Notes under the pieces: model-generated
Seen by the model: only the letters and a program-made list of their open reading frames with translations
What the model was told of the DNA's origin: nothing
Databases searched by the model: none
Part shown: positions 1 through 13,494 of the stretch, piece after piece
Layout: every line of letters starts with the position of its first letter
Numbering within the stretch: the stretch's first letter is position 1
Assembly (NCBI GenBank): GCA_963920765.1
Contig: OY987249.1
Span: 12,152,817 to 12,216,816 of the forward strand
Source: Ulota crispa
Taxonomy: Eukaryota > Streptophyta > Bryopsida > Orthotrichales > Orthotrichaceae
Length of the DNA stretch: 64,000 nucleotides
Reading direction: 5' to 3'
Position numbers and translations under genes: made by a program

Positions 1-153
1 TTCCAAAACAAATTGAAGTTTTTTTTTCTATCCAAAACTTGTTTGATGATTCTTTTATTATTAAAATTATTATAATTAGATTTCAAACACATGAGGTTTG
101 TTTTTTAGTTTTAAATTTTGCTAGAGATATCTTTGTCATTAGCATCCTTTCTA

Positions 154-305
154 TACTACAAGAAAACAATGTTTGAATTGACACCTCTAAATTGACTAAA
201 CATGTCCAAACTGACAAAAAAGTGTATGAACTGACATAAAATTTTCCAGATTGACACATCCGAATCTACAAAAAATGGCCAAATTGAGAGCTTTTTCTTG
301 TAGTT
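154..305. mobile_element. CACTA-type MITE, degenerate
   Basis: The left end reads TACTACAAGAAAACAATG and the right end TTTTTCTTGTAGT, so the ends are inverted repeats resembling the common plant CACTA terminus CACTACAAGAAAA with its first base changed. The interior has short degenerate repeats of the type AAATTGAC/AACTGACA. The left end is closely similar to the start of the sequence at 29125. I see no clear 3-bp target duplication, so the exact ends are uncertain. Confidence 0.5.
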
Positions 306-1320
306 AGTTCTTGAGTTAGACTTTTATTGTTTTTGCGCTTTAAATCAAAACCATAAAGTCATCAAAATATCTTACTCCAGTGCCTCTTCATTGTCATGGC
401 AATTTCATGTTGAGCTTCTAGGTAATGCTCTTGGAAGGATCAAATGAACATACAAAGCTATTTATTCACCCATATCACATTTAACTAGTTATATGACATA
501 TTCAACTGATGCTTGAATTGTCTAAAGCCCAAAAATAAAAATCCAATAAAAAAAGTACTTGATGATGTATACAAAACATACATAGATTCTCAATCAATTA
601 CCTAAACATTCAAAGACTTCCAATGATTTGGTAAATAATAAAATCCCTCAGTGTATTGAGTAATCTGGAATTGTAAAAATAGTCTAGAATTTTACTTGTA
701 ATTCAAAATTGGTTAAATTGTGCATTTATAAACTGTTTGTGTGACGTTAAACTTTCTAAGTATGTTTGAGAACATTGGAAGATCTTTTGATGTTTTACAT
801 GTAATTCTGTAGACGCTTTGGACAATTTTTGATCTAAATGTCTTTCCCAATGTCTTGAAAGTTTCTTCTAACATTTTGCTTTTCTTCCAATTTTTTGCAA
901 ACCAAAATAATTTGTAAGTCAATACTTATGGAGTTTGGATAGACTAATTTTGGTTAAATATATCAAACTTTCTTCGTGACATTGATGTGATGCCCTCAAA
1001 CAAAAAACCCTCGAGCACAAAATTCACCAAAATTGAAACGGGCTTTTACATGCAAAATGTAACCTCAAAAGAATTCGTTGTTGAGAAAGGTAGAATTACT
1101 CTTTAGTAAAGACCGGTTAATTCATTATTGTCTATAAATAGGTATAATGCTATAATAGTGAAACGCGGACTCCAATTTTTCTTTGACTTCTTTTTTCAAA
1201 CTCCATGTTCCATGAAACAAACCCCCTTCTGTTTTAACTAAATAATCTGGCAATCTTGAATCATGCCAACCTTGGCTCAAAAAGGGGAGGAAAGATTTTC
1301 TTCAGCCATGTACGATGTAC
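306..1320. other. AT-rich intergenic, nothing recognised
   Basis: No open reading frame with convincing coding character and no bounded repeat was found. Short frames such as one at 713-922 on the minus strand have AT-driven composition and no motif. Confidence 0.5.
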
Positions 1321-1936
1321 CTACACTAAATAGTGTAATTAGGTTGCCTTATAAATTGGGTTGCCTTACCTTGGAAAGTTATCTCATGACTCATTATTTG
1401 ACCACTTGGATACACATGCAACTCTTTAGATAAGGTCGCAACATCCATAACCATCATTGTACCCATAACCATCACTTCTAAAAACTTGAAAAATATGTGG
1501 AAGTGATTAGATGTAATTACAAGGATGTACAACACTCACACATGAAACCTTAATGTTAATATTAGGTGCAATTGCAATTGGCTTTTAAAAATTCACAACT
1601 TATTCTCATAGCATCCAAATAATACATTTGAAAGTGCAAACTCATCATTTTTCTCTTGCTAATAAGATCTTGCAGTTTGCTAGATATTTATTAATAATCA
1701 TGTTCAAAACCCTTAATTTGATTGTTATGGGTGCTGCTACCTTACTAGGGTTTCACATGGATTACGACCTGGACGTTGCTAGTTTGTTCATGCACAATAT
1801 TGTTGTTGCTGCCACGCCCTATAAAATAAAATCATTGCATTAATTGTATGTGAGTGAAAATTACTATGGTAAGTATGTATATAGTAAAATGTCAATAATT
1901 AGTGTGGAGGCAACCTATTTATACTATTTAGTGTAG
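1321..1936. mobile_element. CTACACTAAATAG terminal-inverted-repeat element
   Basis: The ends are inverted copies of CTACACTAAATAGT, followed inside by an inverted GGTTGCC/GGCAACC pair. Part of the interior (around 1346-1400) matches, on the opposite strand, the right part of the smaller element at 5522-5829, so both belong to one family. There is no coding capacity for a transposase. The target duplication is not clear. Confidence 0.65.
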
Positions 1937-2045
1937 GAGAACTTCATCGGCATCACTACATCTAAGCTGAATGACTAATATTTTTGAAAACCTTCATTTT
2001 AACACTTTGAATTTCGCTTGAAATCCTTTTATTTTCCTTTCTTAA

Positions 2046-2974
2046 CCCCTAAGGGACCATTGTCCCTATGGGGGACAAATGGGATTTTGGACATGTACCT
2101 ATGGCTAAACTACTTTGCGTGATTTTTTGAAAGTTTTATTGAAAATGGGGAATTCAAAAATCTGCATGGGCATCTAATTTTTCCTTCATTCCAATAATTA
2201 ATGAAGAAGTTATGCATGAATTTATGAAAACATGCAAGATTGGGCAGCCAAAACCTTTTTTTTAAATAATTTTGTTTCAAAATAAAAATCTGAAATTGGT
2301 TCTTTAGATTTATATATATGTGGGGAGCTTTGAATCATTGGATTTGGATTTATGAGTGAAAAGTTTTAGTTTGCGGGTAGGTATAGGACTCCCATAATTC
2401 CTTTCTTTTGCCTTTGGTACTTTACTTTTTTGTGCTCTTTGTGAATTTGTTTTTTGACTTCTTTTTTTTCTAAGTTGTAGTAGATTAAGATTCCTTGTTT
2501 TTTACCATTTGGATCAACGTTATTCATATTCCTCAATTTTACATAAATCCTCCAATTTTGCCTAGTGTGTTTGCAAATTTCATGGCCTTATGGCATTGTA
2601 AGATTTTACAAAGTATGACTCACACCTCCAATTCATTTGAAAATTCTTGCACACTTACCTAAATTGGTCTTCTACATGGAAAAAATAAACTTCAACTTTG
2701 CGTAGAGCAATTTTTTTGATTAGGGGCAATCAAAGGCTTCTGAAATTTTTGGGCAGTAGGGAAAAAACTTTTTTTTCACTTCAAATGTGAATATCTTACT
2801 CCTCTACATGTAGAATGAGCTGATTTTTTTCCCACAAGTACCTCCCATAGTCTAGGGCAACATCTTACGGTTGGATTTCCAAAAATAATTGTTTATCCTA
2901 CCTTTCTACTCATTTTCCCAAAAGTGGCAGTTTTCAAGAACTTTCACTGAAAAAAGGGCTTGGTCCTTTAGGGG
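2046..2974. mobile_element. TTAA-flanked (piggyBac-like) non-autonomous element, copy A
   Basis: The element starts CCCCTAAGGGACCATTGTCC directly after TTAA (2042-2045) and ends TTGGTCCTTTAGGGG directly before TTAA (2975-2978). TTAA duplication with CCC...GGG ends is the hallmark of the piggyBac superfamily (established knowledge); assignment of this family to it is inference. The interior shares blocks with the copies at 7224, 27655, 32141, 36075 and 43422, including a TGTACCTATGG-like stretch near one end and AAAAGTGGCAGTTTTCA near the other. No transposase is present. Confidence 0.75.
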
Positions 2975-2978
2975 TTAA

Positions 2979-5521
2979 ACCAAAATTTGTAGTTTTTAAC
3001 TCTTAAAGGACAGATGGATCATTGTGGTTTGCCCTGCCTGTAGCATTCTATAGTGTTTTGCACATGGGCACCAGTAGTATTACTTCAAAAAATTGGAAAA
3101 GCCAACAATGCATGGTGCCCTCATGAAATTTGCAAGAAGGGCAGCTCGGGAGCTAACACCATGTATCACAATTCGGATTACAAAATAAAATGAATGTATC
3201 TCAAGAGGAAATTTTTTGCCTTCCATGATGCACTACGCTATTATGATCACTTCTAAAAAAGACCAGATCAAAATTAGTCTTTTTGTAAGATACATAGTCT
3301 TTTTTGGAGGCAAAGGACGTTTTTTGTCCGTGCCCACATTTATTGGTTAAAATTAAATTTCAGTATTGTTTTATTGTTTTTGGCAAACATTCTGTTTGCG
3401 TATGGTATTCACTCTCCGAGGTCTAACATCAGTAGAAGCAAGGTCACGTTGATTTGTTTATTGTTTATGAGGAGGGAGGTAAGGGGGGAAGGGTATGGGC
3501 CCCACCAAAAGGACCCCATGCTCCTCGGCCACCTCTGCATGCAAATTGCACAACGTCCGATATATTCACCATGCATGCTATATATTCTACTCGACTCAGG
3601 AAATACCATGCAGCATGTTTCAACCCCCCATTTTATTCCCCTGAACTGCCGGTTACCTAATTAAATCTGCCCAAGCAGTCCCTCAGGCGGACTTTCTGAT
3701 GCAAATCTCCTTTCAGATTCTTCGACGCCAGTATCGCAGACAGCACTAATTGTTTACTCGCACTAATCACTTACCCAAGTTACCCGTACTGATACAAGCA
3801 AAACAAAAGTAGTGAAGCCCATACTCTTTTGATTTTTTTGCTAACAGTGCGGGTGCATGGGAAACAGCCTCTTAGCTGAAGAAATGTTGAAAATCGCAAC
3901 ACGACTTTGGAACTTGGGGACATGTTGTGAAGTTATGATACTTGATTTTCAACCACTCTTGATCAATTGGAGAATCTATATATATAGAATGTTCACAGCT
4001 TAGAGTTCCACTGAAGTTGCTCATTCTAAAGAGAGAGTGTTGTGGTGTTAACTTTTAGTGACTGATCAAAAGGGAAAAGGGGAGAGAGATACATATGTAA
4101 AGTGGTTTACACTAAGTATTTTTAATAGAGGATGAACATGGAAAAGAGGGGTACATACATAAAGTGATTTACATTGAGGCTTTACTTAGAATCAGGTTGT
4201 TGCCTCCGTTGGTACAGCTTGTTCATTAGAAATCAAGATTTGGGACATAGTTTATTTGAAGCTATAGATCTTGGTTTGTCCACCTCTAGATCAATCATAT
4301 TATCAAATTTGAGTACGAATTAGGATATGAGACCTCACGTATGAATCTAAAAGTTCCACTTTCCATCCCCGTGACTAATGGGATTTTGAGAATCCAAAGT
4401 GGTTGACACATAAATTGAGTGAAGCCAAAAGTCCCAATTCTCAACCTTATGACTGTTCAAAATTTGAGAAACCCACGGGAACTTGGAGCAATCTTCCTTG
4501 TTGTTCTCAAACATCAGAACGGAAAAACCACAAACAAGTTTGCAATGTGATTTTTTTTTGTTGTTTCTTGGTTTTTAGATTATGAGGTGTGCATGGAAAT
4601 TCCCTCTTGGACATAAGTTAAACACAATGCCTAGGAGGCCCCAAAAGTTTTAGAGACCGGCTTGGTGTACTGCACACAGGTGTTTGTGGGGCTAAATTGG
4701 AAAATTTCACTTTTTTTTTAACAAAAGTAAAAATAATAATCTTCCCACCTGTGTTGGTGTTTTATCCTCTTTTGAGGCCTATACTAAACTAGGTCTCTAA
4801 ATCCAAATGTGAATTCAAAATATCCAAATTCAATCTCTTAATGGTAAATATTTATGATGACAAATGTTTGAACTCTTAGGCAAGTGAAAATTAGAGCTTT
4901 TCCACCCTAATCTCACACAATGAGCGGAGAGATTTGAAAACAATAGAAAGTTAGCCAAATAAAATGTCAAATGAGTTATTTGAAAATTGAATCATATGGA
5001 TAAAATCCAAGTTTGATTTTTGGGAAATATCTAATCTATAATACTAAGTGGGAGGATTTCACTGAGTGCGCCCTTTTCCAAAACCTTCTAGAATTTTTTG
5101 TTGTAAGTGGAAGCAACAAAGGGCATGCAAGATATAGAATACCAAGTGCCCTCCAACCATGTCCTTTTCCAAAATTTCTAGAACTTTTTGGTGAAATTTG
5201 AAACAATAAAGGATGCCCCAAATATAAAACACCAACTGCTTTACAACCATGGGTTAGAAAACCAATAAAGAGCCAAGCGCCCCCTAGCAAGGTTTTAAAA
5301 GATAGCATTTTGATGAAAAAAATTGGTATTTTTGGTCTCAAAAAAATATCAAAATGATGATGCATGAGGGTTAGAATCTAGACCAATTGTGAGATATTAT
5401 TTTTTGTAAAGTACATCAAATATAGATTCTAAACCAATTAATTTGTGATATATCAACTTTTTATAAAGTAAAATGTTGCATTACCCATACATGTCCCTTG
5501 CACAAAGCATGTACATGTATA
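2979..5521. other. Intergenic with a weak GC-richer patch and degraded repeats
   Basis: Positions 3370-3660 are GC-richer and hold overlapping short frames, but none shows a motif and they contradict one another. Positions 4010-4190 resemble the leader of the tandem repeat at 13460-13800, with a shared GAGAGAGTGTTGTGGTG and an AAGTGGTTTACACT block. Positions 4670-4850 look like a decayed relative of the foldback element at 52759 (shared GGTCTCTAAATCCAAAT-type block). No gene is supported. Confidence 0.4.
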
Positions 5522-5829
5522 CTACACCAAATAGTGCATTTAGGTTGCCCCATACTAATTTCTTGACATTTCACACTATTTAAATACTTACTGTTGTTGC
5601 AAAAAAATTCAACAATAATTACTGCAATAAGCAACTTTTAAAGGCCTTGACAACAACAACATAGTTGTAGGATGAAAAATTAGTGATGTCCATATGATAA
5701 ATCATATGAAATCCTAATATCTAAAGAGTTACATGCACCTCCAAGTGGCCAAGCCATGAGTCACTAAGTAACTTTCCATGATAAGGCAACCTAATTGTTA
5801 AGGCAACCTAAATGCACTATTTGGTGTAG
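5522..5829. mobile_element. CTACACC MITE with 28-bp perfect terminal inverted repeats
   Basis: The first 28 bases (start CTACACCAAATAGTGC) are perfectly repeated in inverted orientation at the right end (GCACTATTTGGTGTAG). Perfect arms suggest recent activity. It is a shorter relative of the element at 1321-1936. AT-rich flanks prevent a firm call on target duplication. Confidence 0.75.
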
Positions 5830-6790
5830 TTATAATATTAGTCTATAGGCAATATCTAGTGCATACACACCAAAAAACCAGTTGAAAACGAATATTGTAG
5901 GATTTTACCGAGGAAGTTCAAAATTTCCGCAGACAGTGACCTCACAAACACGTATGTTCAGTAAACCGAGCCCCAAAGGACCCAAAGTTACTAGACCTTT
6001 GAGGGGTTCCCAAATGATGCCATTTGGGCCACCCCTAGTCCAACAAAATATTCTGCCTATCCATTGCACCCTTGTCACCACCACTACACCAGTAGCACAT
6101 GGAATCTGACCCACCAATGGGTCAGAGGGACCATACTTCTGTTCCACAAATTTGGTGAACCCTACTCATGGAGAGCATGGCTGCCTTGATATGGGCCTCA
6201 ACCATACCTGCTGGGGCCCCTTCTGAGAATTTTGTTCCACAAACTAGGCAAATCCACACACTCTTTGTAAATACCACCGTGCTACATTCACTTTTCAAAC
6301 CACTGTCATCACCCTACAATTGCGCCACCTGGCTGTTGGGTCACCATGAGTCCATGACTCACCCCCTCTTCAAAGGATGTGCTCTTGGATATTTGAAACC
6401 TCTGCCACTGGCATTTGCCCATTCTGAACCAAGCGATTTTAATTTCTTTTCTTCTCATTACAATGAGCAGCAGTAGAGGAAGGATGCAACTTTACTTCAT
6501 AGTTTTGTCTTGACACGGTGGCATGTAATGTAGCCATAACGGAATGATCACGAGGCTTTCTTTTGTTTTTGAAAGTTGTGGCTAACGTGATGATGATGAT
6601 GATATGTGGGAAAATTCTTGAAAATATATTTGTGGAATGACTAGGAAACAGATAGCCAAAACCTGTTAGAAGAAACCTTGCTTGTAGAACCTTGTGTTTG
6701 ACGTAAATCTTCCATTTTGGATACAGTAGTCGACACCGTGGGATGGATGGAAAATCTCAATAGTTCTACTGCTTGGCGAATTTGCATTAA
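5830..6790. other. Unassigned GC-richer stretch
   Basis: Between about 5880 and 6480 base composition rises and open frames of 75-102 codons occur on both strands (for example 6168-6476 on plus, 5905-6147 on minus). I recognise no domain, and no start, splice or UTR context favours either strand. It could be a decayed gene or transposon fragment. Confidence 0.3.
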
Positions 6791-7031
6791 CCCCTGAGCG
6801 CCCCAGGAGCCCAAATGTGGTCGCTCAGTTTTTAAAAATGTGCATGTTTGACTCTTATCCTCTTTTTAATGGTAAAGTCAAAGGACTTGTATTTTTTCAT
6901 GTACCTCCAGGCACGTGTTTACTATCACTCAAAAAAAATTCAAATTATTTGGCTCTACTTAGGTAATACTTTTATTGGACTAAGTACACAAGGGTATGGA
7001 TTTGAGTGAATATGGCCTAGGCGCTCAGGGG
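6791..7031. mobile_element. Short TTAA-flanked element with CCCCTGAGCGCC ends
   Basis: TTAA (6787-6790) is followed by CCCCTGAGCGCC and the right end is the exact inverted copy GGCGCTCAGGGG followed by TTAA (7032-7035). At 241 bp it is a separate subfamily from the 0.9-kb copies but has the same TTAA/CCCC architecture. Confidence 0.75.
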
Positions 7032-7223
7032 TTAAGAGTCAATGTCAAGAGAACTTGAGGTCATTTCAACCAAAATTTTGAATCCAAATGACCTCAAGAA
7101 AAGTCTTTAGCACTTGTTTTCAATAGGAGTCATGGTGGCCATTTCTATTGTGTATGAAGGTCTTGAGGCCAATACTTGAAGGCCGTTGAAGCAAATTTGA
7201 AAGTTTGAGAGAAAGGGGATTAA

Positions 7224-8155
7224 CTCCTAAAGGACTGTTGTCACTTTAGGGACCGTTTGGATTTTGGTCATGTACCTATGAGTAAACTATTTTATGTAAT
7301 TTTCTGAAACTTTTATGAGAGATGGGGAATTCAAAGATCTACATGGGCATCTAATTTTTGTTTCATTTTGACATTTATTGAAGAAGTTATGCATGTTTTT
7401 CTGAAATTTTGGAGAGGGCTGCCCATCCAGGCAGCCCAAAAACTTCTTTAAAAATTATGTATTTTTAAAATAAAATTTTGAAATTGGTTCTTTAGATTTT
7501 TTCATATATGAGAAGTTATGAATCATTCAATTTCAATCAAAGACATGAAAGTTATAAGGAGTTTTTGTTTGTGGGCAGTTATGAATTCTCTACTCTAAAA
7601 TAAACTTTGAAGTCCTTTATTTTATTCAATTTTCAATATTTTGGAAAAAAGAACTAAACCAAAGGAAGTAGATTGTTTATTACAACATTATCACCGTTGG
7701 GATTTGCATTTTTCATTTTAATAATTAAATTCTTAACAATTTAGTGTTTTGACCCATTCTCTATTTCTTTTTACTTATTGATTTTTCCCATGTGCTGTAT
7801 AGTTCCAATTGATTTGAAAATTCTCCCTCGCATACCTAACTTAGTTTTCTACATGGGAAAAATAAACCTCAACTTTGTGTAGAGCAAATTTTTTGATATA
7901 GGAGTGGTGAATGGCATTTAAAATTTTTAAGCAGTATGAAATAAAACATTTCTCTTCACTTCATTTGTAAAAACCTCAGTCCTTGTCATTTGGAATAAGC
8001 TCAATTTTTTTTCCCAAGTACGTCATGCTGTCTAGAGCAAAATCCTACAGTTGGATTTCAAAAAAAAATTTAAAAAAATACCATTCCTCTCATTCCTCCA
8101 AAAGTGGCAGTTTTCAGTCTTTTTCACTGAAAAATTGGCTTGGGCCTTTAGGGAT
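7224..8155. mobile_element. TTAA-flanked (piggyBac-like) element, copy B
   Basis: It lies between TTAA at 7220-7223 and TTAA at 8156-8159, in the same orientation as copies A and D. The ends are slightly decayed (CTCCTAAAGGACTG at the left, GGGCCTTTAGGGA at the right), so this is an older copy. The interior keeps the AAAAGTGGCAGTTTTCA block near the right end. No coding capacity. Confidence 0.7.
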
Positions 8156-8159
8156 TTAA

Positions 8160-11100
8160 AAAGAGACCCAGGAGAGCTGTTAATATTTTTGTTCTATCTT
8201 ACAATGTCTGACTGTCTCCAAGAACATTTTTTAATTCAAAGATTCATACTTCAATAAAATCCAACGTTGTTTCTAAGGCCAAGAATTGGCTACCCATTTT
8301 TGAAACTTTGTCCATGTAAGCTTTGTCGTTTGGGTGTTAGATTTTGTTTTCAATATATGGCATGGGCTCTTACTGCAAGGGGCTTTGGGGTAATTTTCAA
8401 AGTATTAATAAAAAAGAAGCCAACACTGGAAGTGGCGGAGGCTCCAAAATATCCTCTAATTGTAATGTATCGTAGCCTCCTTCCTTCCTTCTCTATTAGG
8501 ATTTCAATGTCTTACACTAACGGCCTTGACCTTTTAGACTCAAGGTATTTTGACAGAAGAAAAGTGGCTCCATTTTACTCTTGTTATGATGAATGATTGT
8601 ATGCCATTCTTGTGGCCATTTAGAATACGATGGCCCCAAATTGTAGGGTCTAGCAACCCTAATCCTTGAAACGTGGAGGTTTAAAAAATACACACAATGT
8701 AGGCCATTGGGGTAGATCTCACATTTAAGAACTAATGAAGCATGAATGAATAAAATAATAAAATAGACATCTTGTAGTTTTACAAATCTTGGTTGTTTAA
8801 TTACATTCACAATAGACTTGTTGTCTATGGTTGCAATAAATCCATGACTACCAAAAAATAGAATATTCTTCATAAAACAGAGTCAAATTGCATGTTTTAA
8901 GGAAAGAGGAGTTCTTCATGTGTATATATTACATTTTATTCCTCTTTATATTGGTGTTTGTGATTACATTGTAATGCAATTCTATACAAGATAGGCTCTC
9001 TTATCCTCCAAAGAACAATTCAAAACTTTGCTTTTCATGGAATAGTTTTTGTTTTCAAATTCTCATTAGTAACTTATTAAAGTGGGAGGAATATTGGTAC
9101 AAAGTGTGAAATGTGGTCTAAAATATTAAGCATTGTTATACTAGGTTATTAGATACAAAACTTGAGAATGTGATATAACAAGTGAGTGGTGGTTGTGTAG
9201 TCTCAACTTATTGAACCATCTGAAGACCCTAGTTGCTACAATAAAAACAAAAGAATTTAATTTTCTACATAAATTCTCCTCTTTGAAGTAAGTTTGATTT
9301 TCAATAGAATGAATTTCACCACTTAGAGTATTTAAGTCCTTAAGAATCTAGTTTTTGAAAGTCAATTTAAGGGTGATTGCAAGAATGACCTGCACTACAT
9401 TCTGTCCCCCTCACCTTTTGGGGTTTGTTTTTCACTTGTAACTTTTGCAAAAGAAGTCATATTGACTTATCCTTTTAGGATAACGTGAATATGCAAGTTA
9501 TTGACGTTCAATGATTTTTTGGTGTTTTTTAAAATTCTTTTGCTATTTTTAAGCAGCCCCCAAATAGGTGTCTACCTTGGCCTTTTTGGGGGCTTTTAGT
9601 ACTATTTTGGGTCCAAAAAAGCTTTTCTAGGGCTATTGATCACATATGTTGTTTATGGAGCATACTTACATGCATTTGTAGAAGGGTTTTTGCAAAATTA
9701 TAAATTCCATGTCATCTACATTATCTCAAAGTGGGCATCCTATCTCCCTTCATTGGCAAAATGCAAAGAAATTCCTTAGCAAAACAATTGTACCATGTGA
9801 ATGTGTTTAATGGGTTCTCAAATGGCCATTTTTTATTTTATTTTATTTTCTTGAATTATTTACTATTTTCTAAAAAGCAAGAAAGAAATTGAGTTTTTGT
9901 TGGTGATTTTGTTTTGAGCATAACTTTTAGAATAAAAAATTTCTAGGTATGAATTTTCACGAGTATGCTATTTTAAGTGCTTTGCAAATATTCCATATTT
10001 TATTTTATTTAAAAAAAAATCCAAAGGCTCATAATACTACATAATACTACAAATTTTAAGGGTGTTTGAGACAAAATCGGCACGTCATTCTTGCAACTAT
10101 CCTTAAGCAATTGAGGTAGAGCCAAAGCAATCCAAAGGTCGAAAGTTGATCATATACTCATGCAACTTTTTAAATTGATTAAGGAGCAAATTAAAAATAC
10201 CTTACTGAAATGATTGCAAATTTACGTAACTTATACAAATTGAATCATTTGACTTTGAACCTTTCCTATAACTTTTCGATTTTTCTTCGTTCATCGATCT
10301 TGCAATCAGAAGATGAATATTGAATATCAAAATACAAGACTCAAAATTCAAACAAAGTGAAGCCAATTGAGTCTCATGTTCTATTTTGTTTACTCAATGG
10401 ATGTATTAAAAAACCGCTCCAAGAACTTTGAAGGGGTTTGAATTTGAACATATAAATGGATGTTTAAGGTTGTAATATAGAGTAAGATGTATTTCACTTG
10501 TTTCTCGAAGAACTTTAAAACTTGGGTAAATTCACAATGAACCTCTAACTTTTTTATCATACTTTTTCATTTCATAGTCTGTGCTTGCAATATTCATATA
10601 GTTTTTAATAATAAATTTGTAAAAATTCGTGTTAGTTTATGATGTAGGATGCATTGCAGTTGTCTATCATCTTCACATACTTATAAGAGGTTAATTCATT
10701 AAATTAACATAGCAAAAAAAGAAATGTACTTCATTGATATTCTTATTACCAATAATGTGTCTTGGTAAATTTTATGAACTCAACTGCATACAACCTACTT
10801 CAACCAAAGGACATACAATTTTGTATAACTATTGTTGAATTTTAGGATAGAGTGTGGGACTTCAAAGTATTTTTTTAATTATGTTAATTTTATACAATGA
10901 TGTTTGGATAAGGTCAATGCCTTGGATGAGAAAAAACCGTTGACCATATCCAATCATTGATTGTATACAAACACTCCATTTAACTAGGACCAAAAATAAA
11001 ATAAAATAAAATGGAACCTTGATAGTGTCCAAATGCTTCTCTTACAAAGGTTGACCTTATCCAAACATCACTCTACATCACTTGCAATGGTATGTGATTA

Positions 11101-12344
11101 TTAACATAAATCTTTAAAGGAACAAACTCTTAACCATCAAATATTCAAATGTCATTTTTAACTAAATTTGAAATTTTTATTGTAATTCTATACTTTATTC
11201 GTAAACAAAAAGGGAAGATCTCCTAATGTTGGAGAACATTGATCTTTACATGTTTTGCATGAATCTTCCAATATGCAAATATCAGGAGCACGTGGATAAT
11301 TTCTTCTAAACATTGCTTGATCCGTGATCAGTTGGATACATTATTGAAAATTTTGCCGTGCTTTGAGAGTATGTTTTAATTAATAAAAAAACCAAAGATT
11401 GTTACACATTTCAAAACAGAATCTTAATTGTAACCACAACAAAATATGATCTTAATTGTAACCACAACAAAATATAATCTTAATTGTAACCACAAAGCCT
11501 TCAACTCAAAGTGTAATAATTCACAGCGAAAAAAGAATATAATCCTGAAATGTGATCTTTCAATACTATCTTGAATCTACACTAAAAAAATTCAAATGAA
11601 ATCGCATAGTGGCTTTTTTCCTAGATCCCGTATATTCAAGGCACATTTCTAAAAGCTTAGAAAACTAGAAAATCAAGATTTAAAATGACATGGGAAAACA
11701 AATACAAAACACGCATTTTTCTTTCAAGGTTGTTTTCTTATGCAAAAAGTAAAACCTAAGCAATTATTTACATTGACAAAAATAAATAAAAATAAAAATA
11801 AAATAATCACCAAAATGGCAGCTTGGATGGATTGTCATTAATTTCGGACCTTTGCTAACAAAAAAACACAATGCCTTGGAACTATAGGAATTCATATATT
11901 TACTCAAAATCAAAGTCGAAGTTCTTTTTGGTTAGTTTTCCACATGTTGTATAACTTTAATTGATCAATATAATCTCAAGCTTGCACCATTGTATCTTGA
12001 GGGCAAGATGTTCAATTGACTTTTTTTGGGTTTTTTCATCGGTCAACTGATACGGATCCAAGAATGTGCAAGCATAAGAAAAAATGGATAGACCATCCAT
12101 ACATGCATGCTTATTCATAAAACTTGTCAATATGAGTAGATTTCATCCAAAAATTTGCGCATTTAATGTTTTAAAGATGGTTTGGCATTTTCATCCATTT
12201 TTCCTTATTATATTTGGTTATAACATAGCCGGTGTCAAAATGTGGATAAGGATTTCCTTGAGCTACTCCCATTTGATAGCTAGGGTTGAAAATATTGTAA
12301 AATTTGCTTCAAAGGCATAAGGTTTGTTGTCAAAATTTGTACTA
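8160..12344. other. AT-rich intergenic, nothing recognised
   Basis: No supported gene or bounded repeat. A tandem triplet of CTTAATTGTAACCACAA-type units occurs around 11420-11495. Open frames near 8267-8873 exist on both strands and conflict with each other; they carry no motif. Confidence 0.5.
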
Positions 12345-12744
12345 AGGTAGGAGGCTCATATTGTGTGCGGTCATTTTGAACCACCCATGTAGACTTCATC
12401 AAAATGGAAATGAGGTGGTTTTAAAATCATCCACTTACAGTCATTGAATGTATGGGAGAAAAGTTGTAAGAGCCAATCATCCCTTCTTGATTTCTCAAAT
12501 TTTTTCACAACTTGCAAGTGAACGGTTTTTGAAAGGTCTAGGTTCATAAATAGAGACCTATGACACATGCCCTTTAAAATTCATAAGTAGCTCAAAAATG
12601 CTTCAAAATATATGAAACGATTTGTGTTACATTCCGCATTTCTTTCTCTTTGTTTGAAAAATGATCTTAAAATCCTCCCATTCATGGAAGACCCTGAAAA
12701 AGAGGGATGAGCCCTTAGATGGTCAATTTACGGCCCTCCTACCT
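12345..12744. mobile_element. TA-flanked AGGTA-end MITE, copy 1
   Basis: The element reads TA|AGGTAGGAGGCTCAT at the left (TA at 12343-12344) and CCCTCCTACCT|TA at the right (TA at 12745-12746), giving inverted ends with a TA duplication. The ends match the copy at 24956-25282. It is 400 bp with no coding capacity. Confidence 0.75.
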
Positions 12745-12841
12745 TAGTGTTCATAGCTCAAACTCTATTGCTTAGTTTAATGAGAGGAATGCAAACTCTC
12801 ATTATTGGTGGGTGTTGTCTTCAAAAGAAATGCTAGGTTGT

Positions 12842-13390
12842 ATTAGGGCCGCTTCACACTATATTTGACCATGTCAAGAGGTTGAGGAATTGAGTAGTCA
12901 AATTTTGTTGAAAAACTAAAAAGTGAGTTCAATATAGGCAATAAAATGTTCTTTTTGAAATCTTTACCTAACCTTAGTGTGAAGTTTCCAAAGGCCAAGT
13001 TCAAAATCCAAACTCTTGACAATGAACTTCCAATGCCTTCAAACTTAGTCAGCCATAGTGTGAAGCACCCAAAGGCCAAGCCCAAAGTCCAAATCCATAA
13101 CATTTATTAGGCCTTCCAATCCAATGGCCAAGATCTAGTCAAATTTTGATTATAACATGAAAAAATATGACCTCTTCTTTATCATAGTTTGGATCTCCAT
13201 TTTTGCTCAACACAAACTTTTTTTGAGAAGTCGTTGCTTTGGCTAAGAAAATGATGCCATGTAGGCAAGTTGAAGGCAATTAATTTTGAATTTTAGCCTC
13301 TAGTGTGAAAAGTTGAGAAGCCAAAGTTTTGGTTTCTTAAAATTTGATTGGTGGAAATTGACGGCGTCTCACCCTTGGTCCAATTCTTGG
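12842..13390. mobile_element. Decayed non-autonomous element (GGGCCGCTTCACACTA family)
   Basis: It begins AGGGCCGCTTCACACTAT; an identical GGGCCGCTTCACACTA occurs at about 31690. The sequence at 31725-31800 also matches, in reverse orientation, this element's right part (a CCACCAATCAAATT block and the phrase CACACTAGAG). The exact ends and target duplication are not resolved. Confidence 0.45.
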
Positions 13391-13494
13391 GTGTGGCCAC
13401 CAATCATATGTTTAAAATAAAAATAAATAAATAAAAAGCACAAATCCATACATATAAAAGAATCCGTCCGGTGTAGGGTTCCGGTGAAGCTAAA

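Noticed and set aside
5880-6480. Protein-coding gene in the GC-richer patch
   Set aside because: Frames on both strands conflict, none has a recognisable motif, and there are no convincing splice sites.
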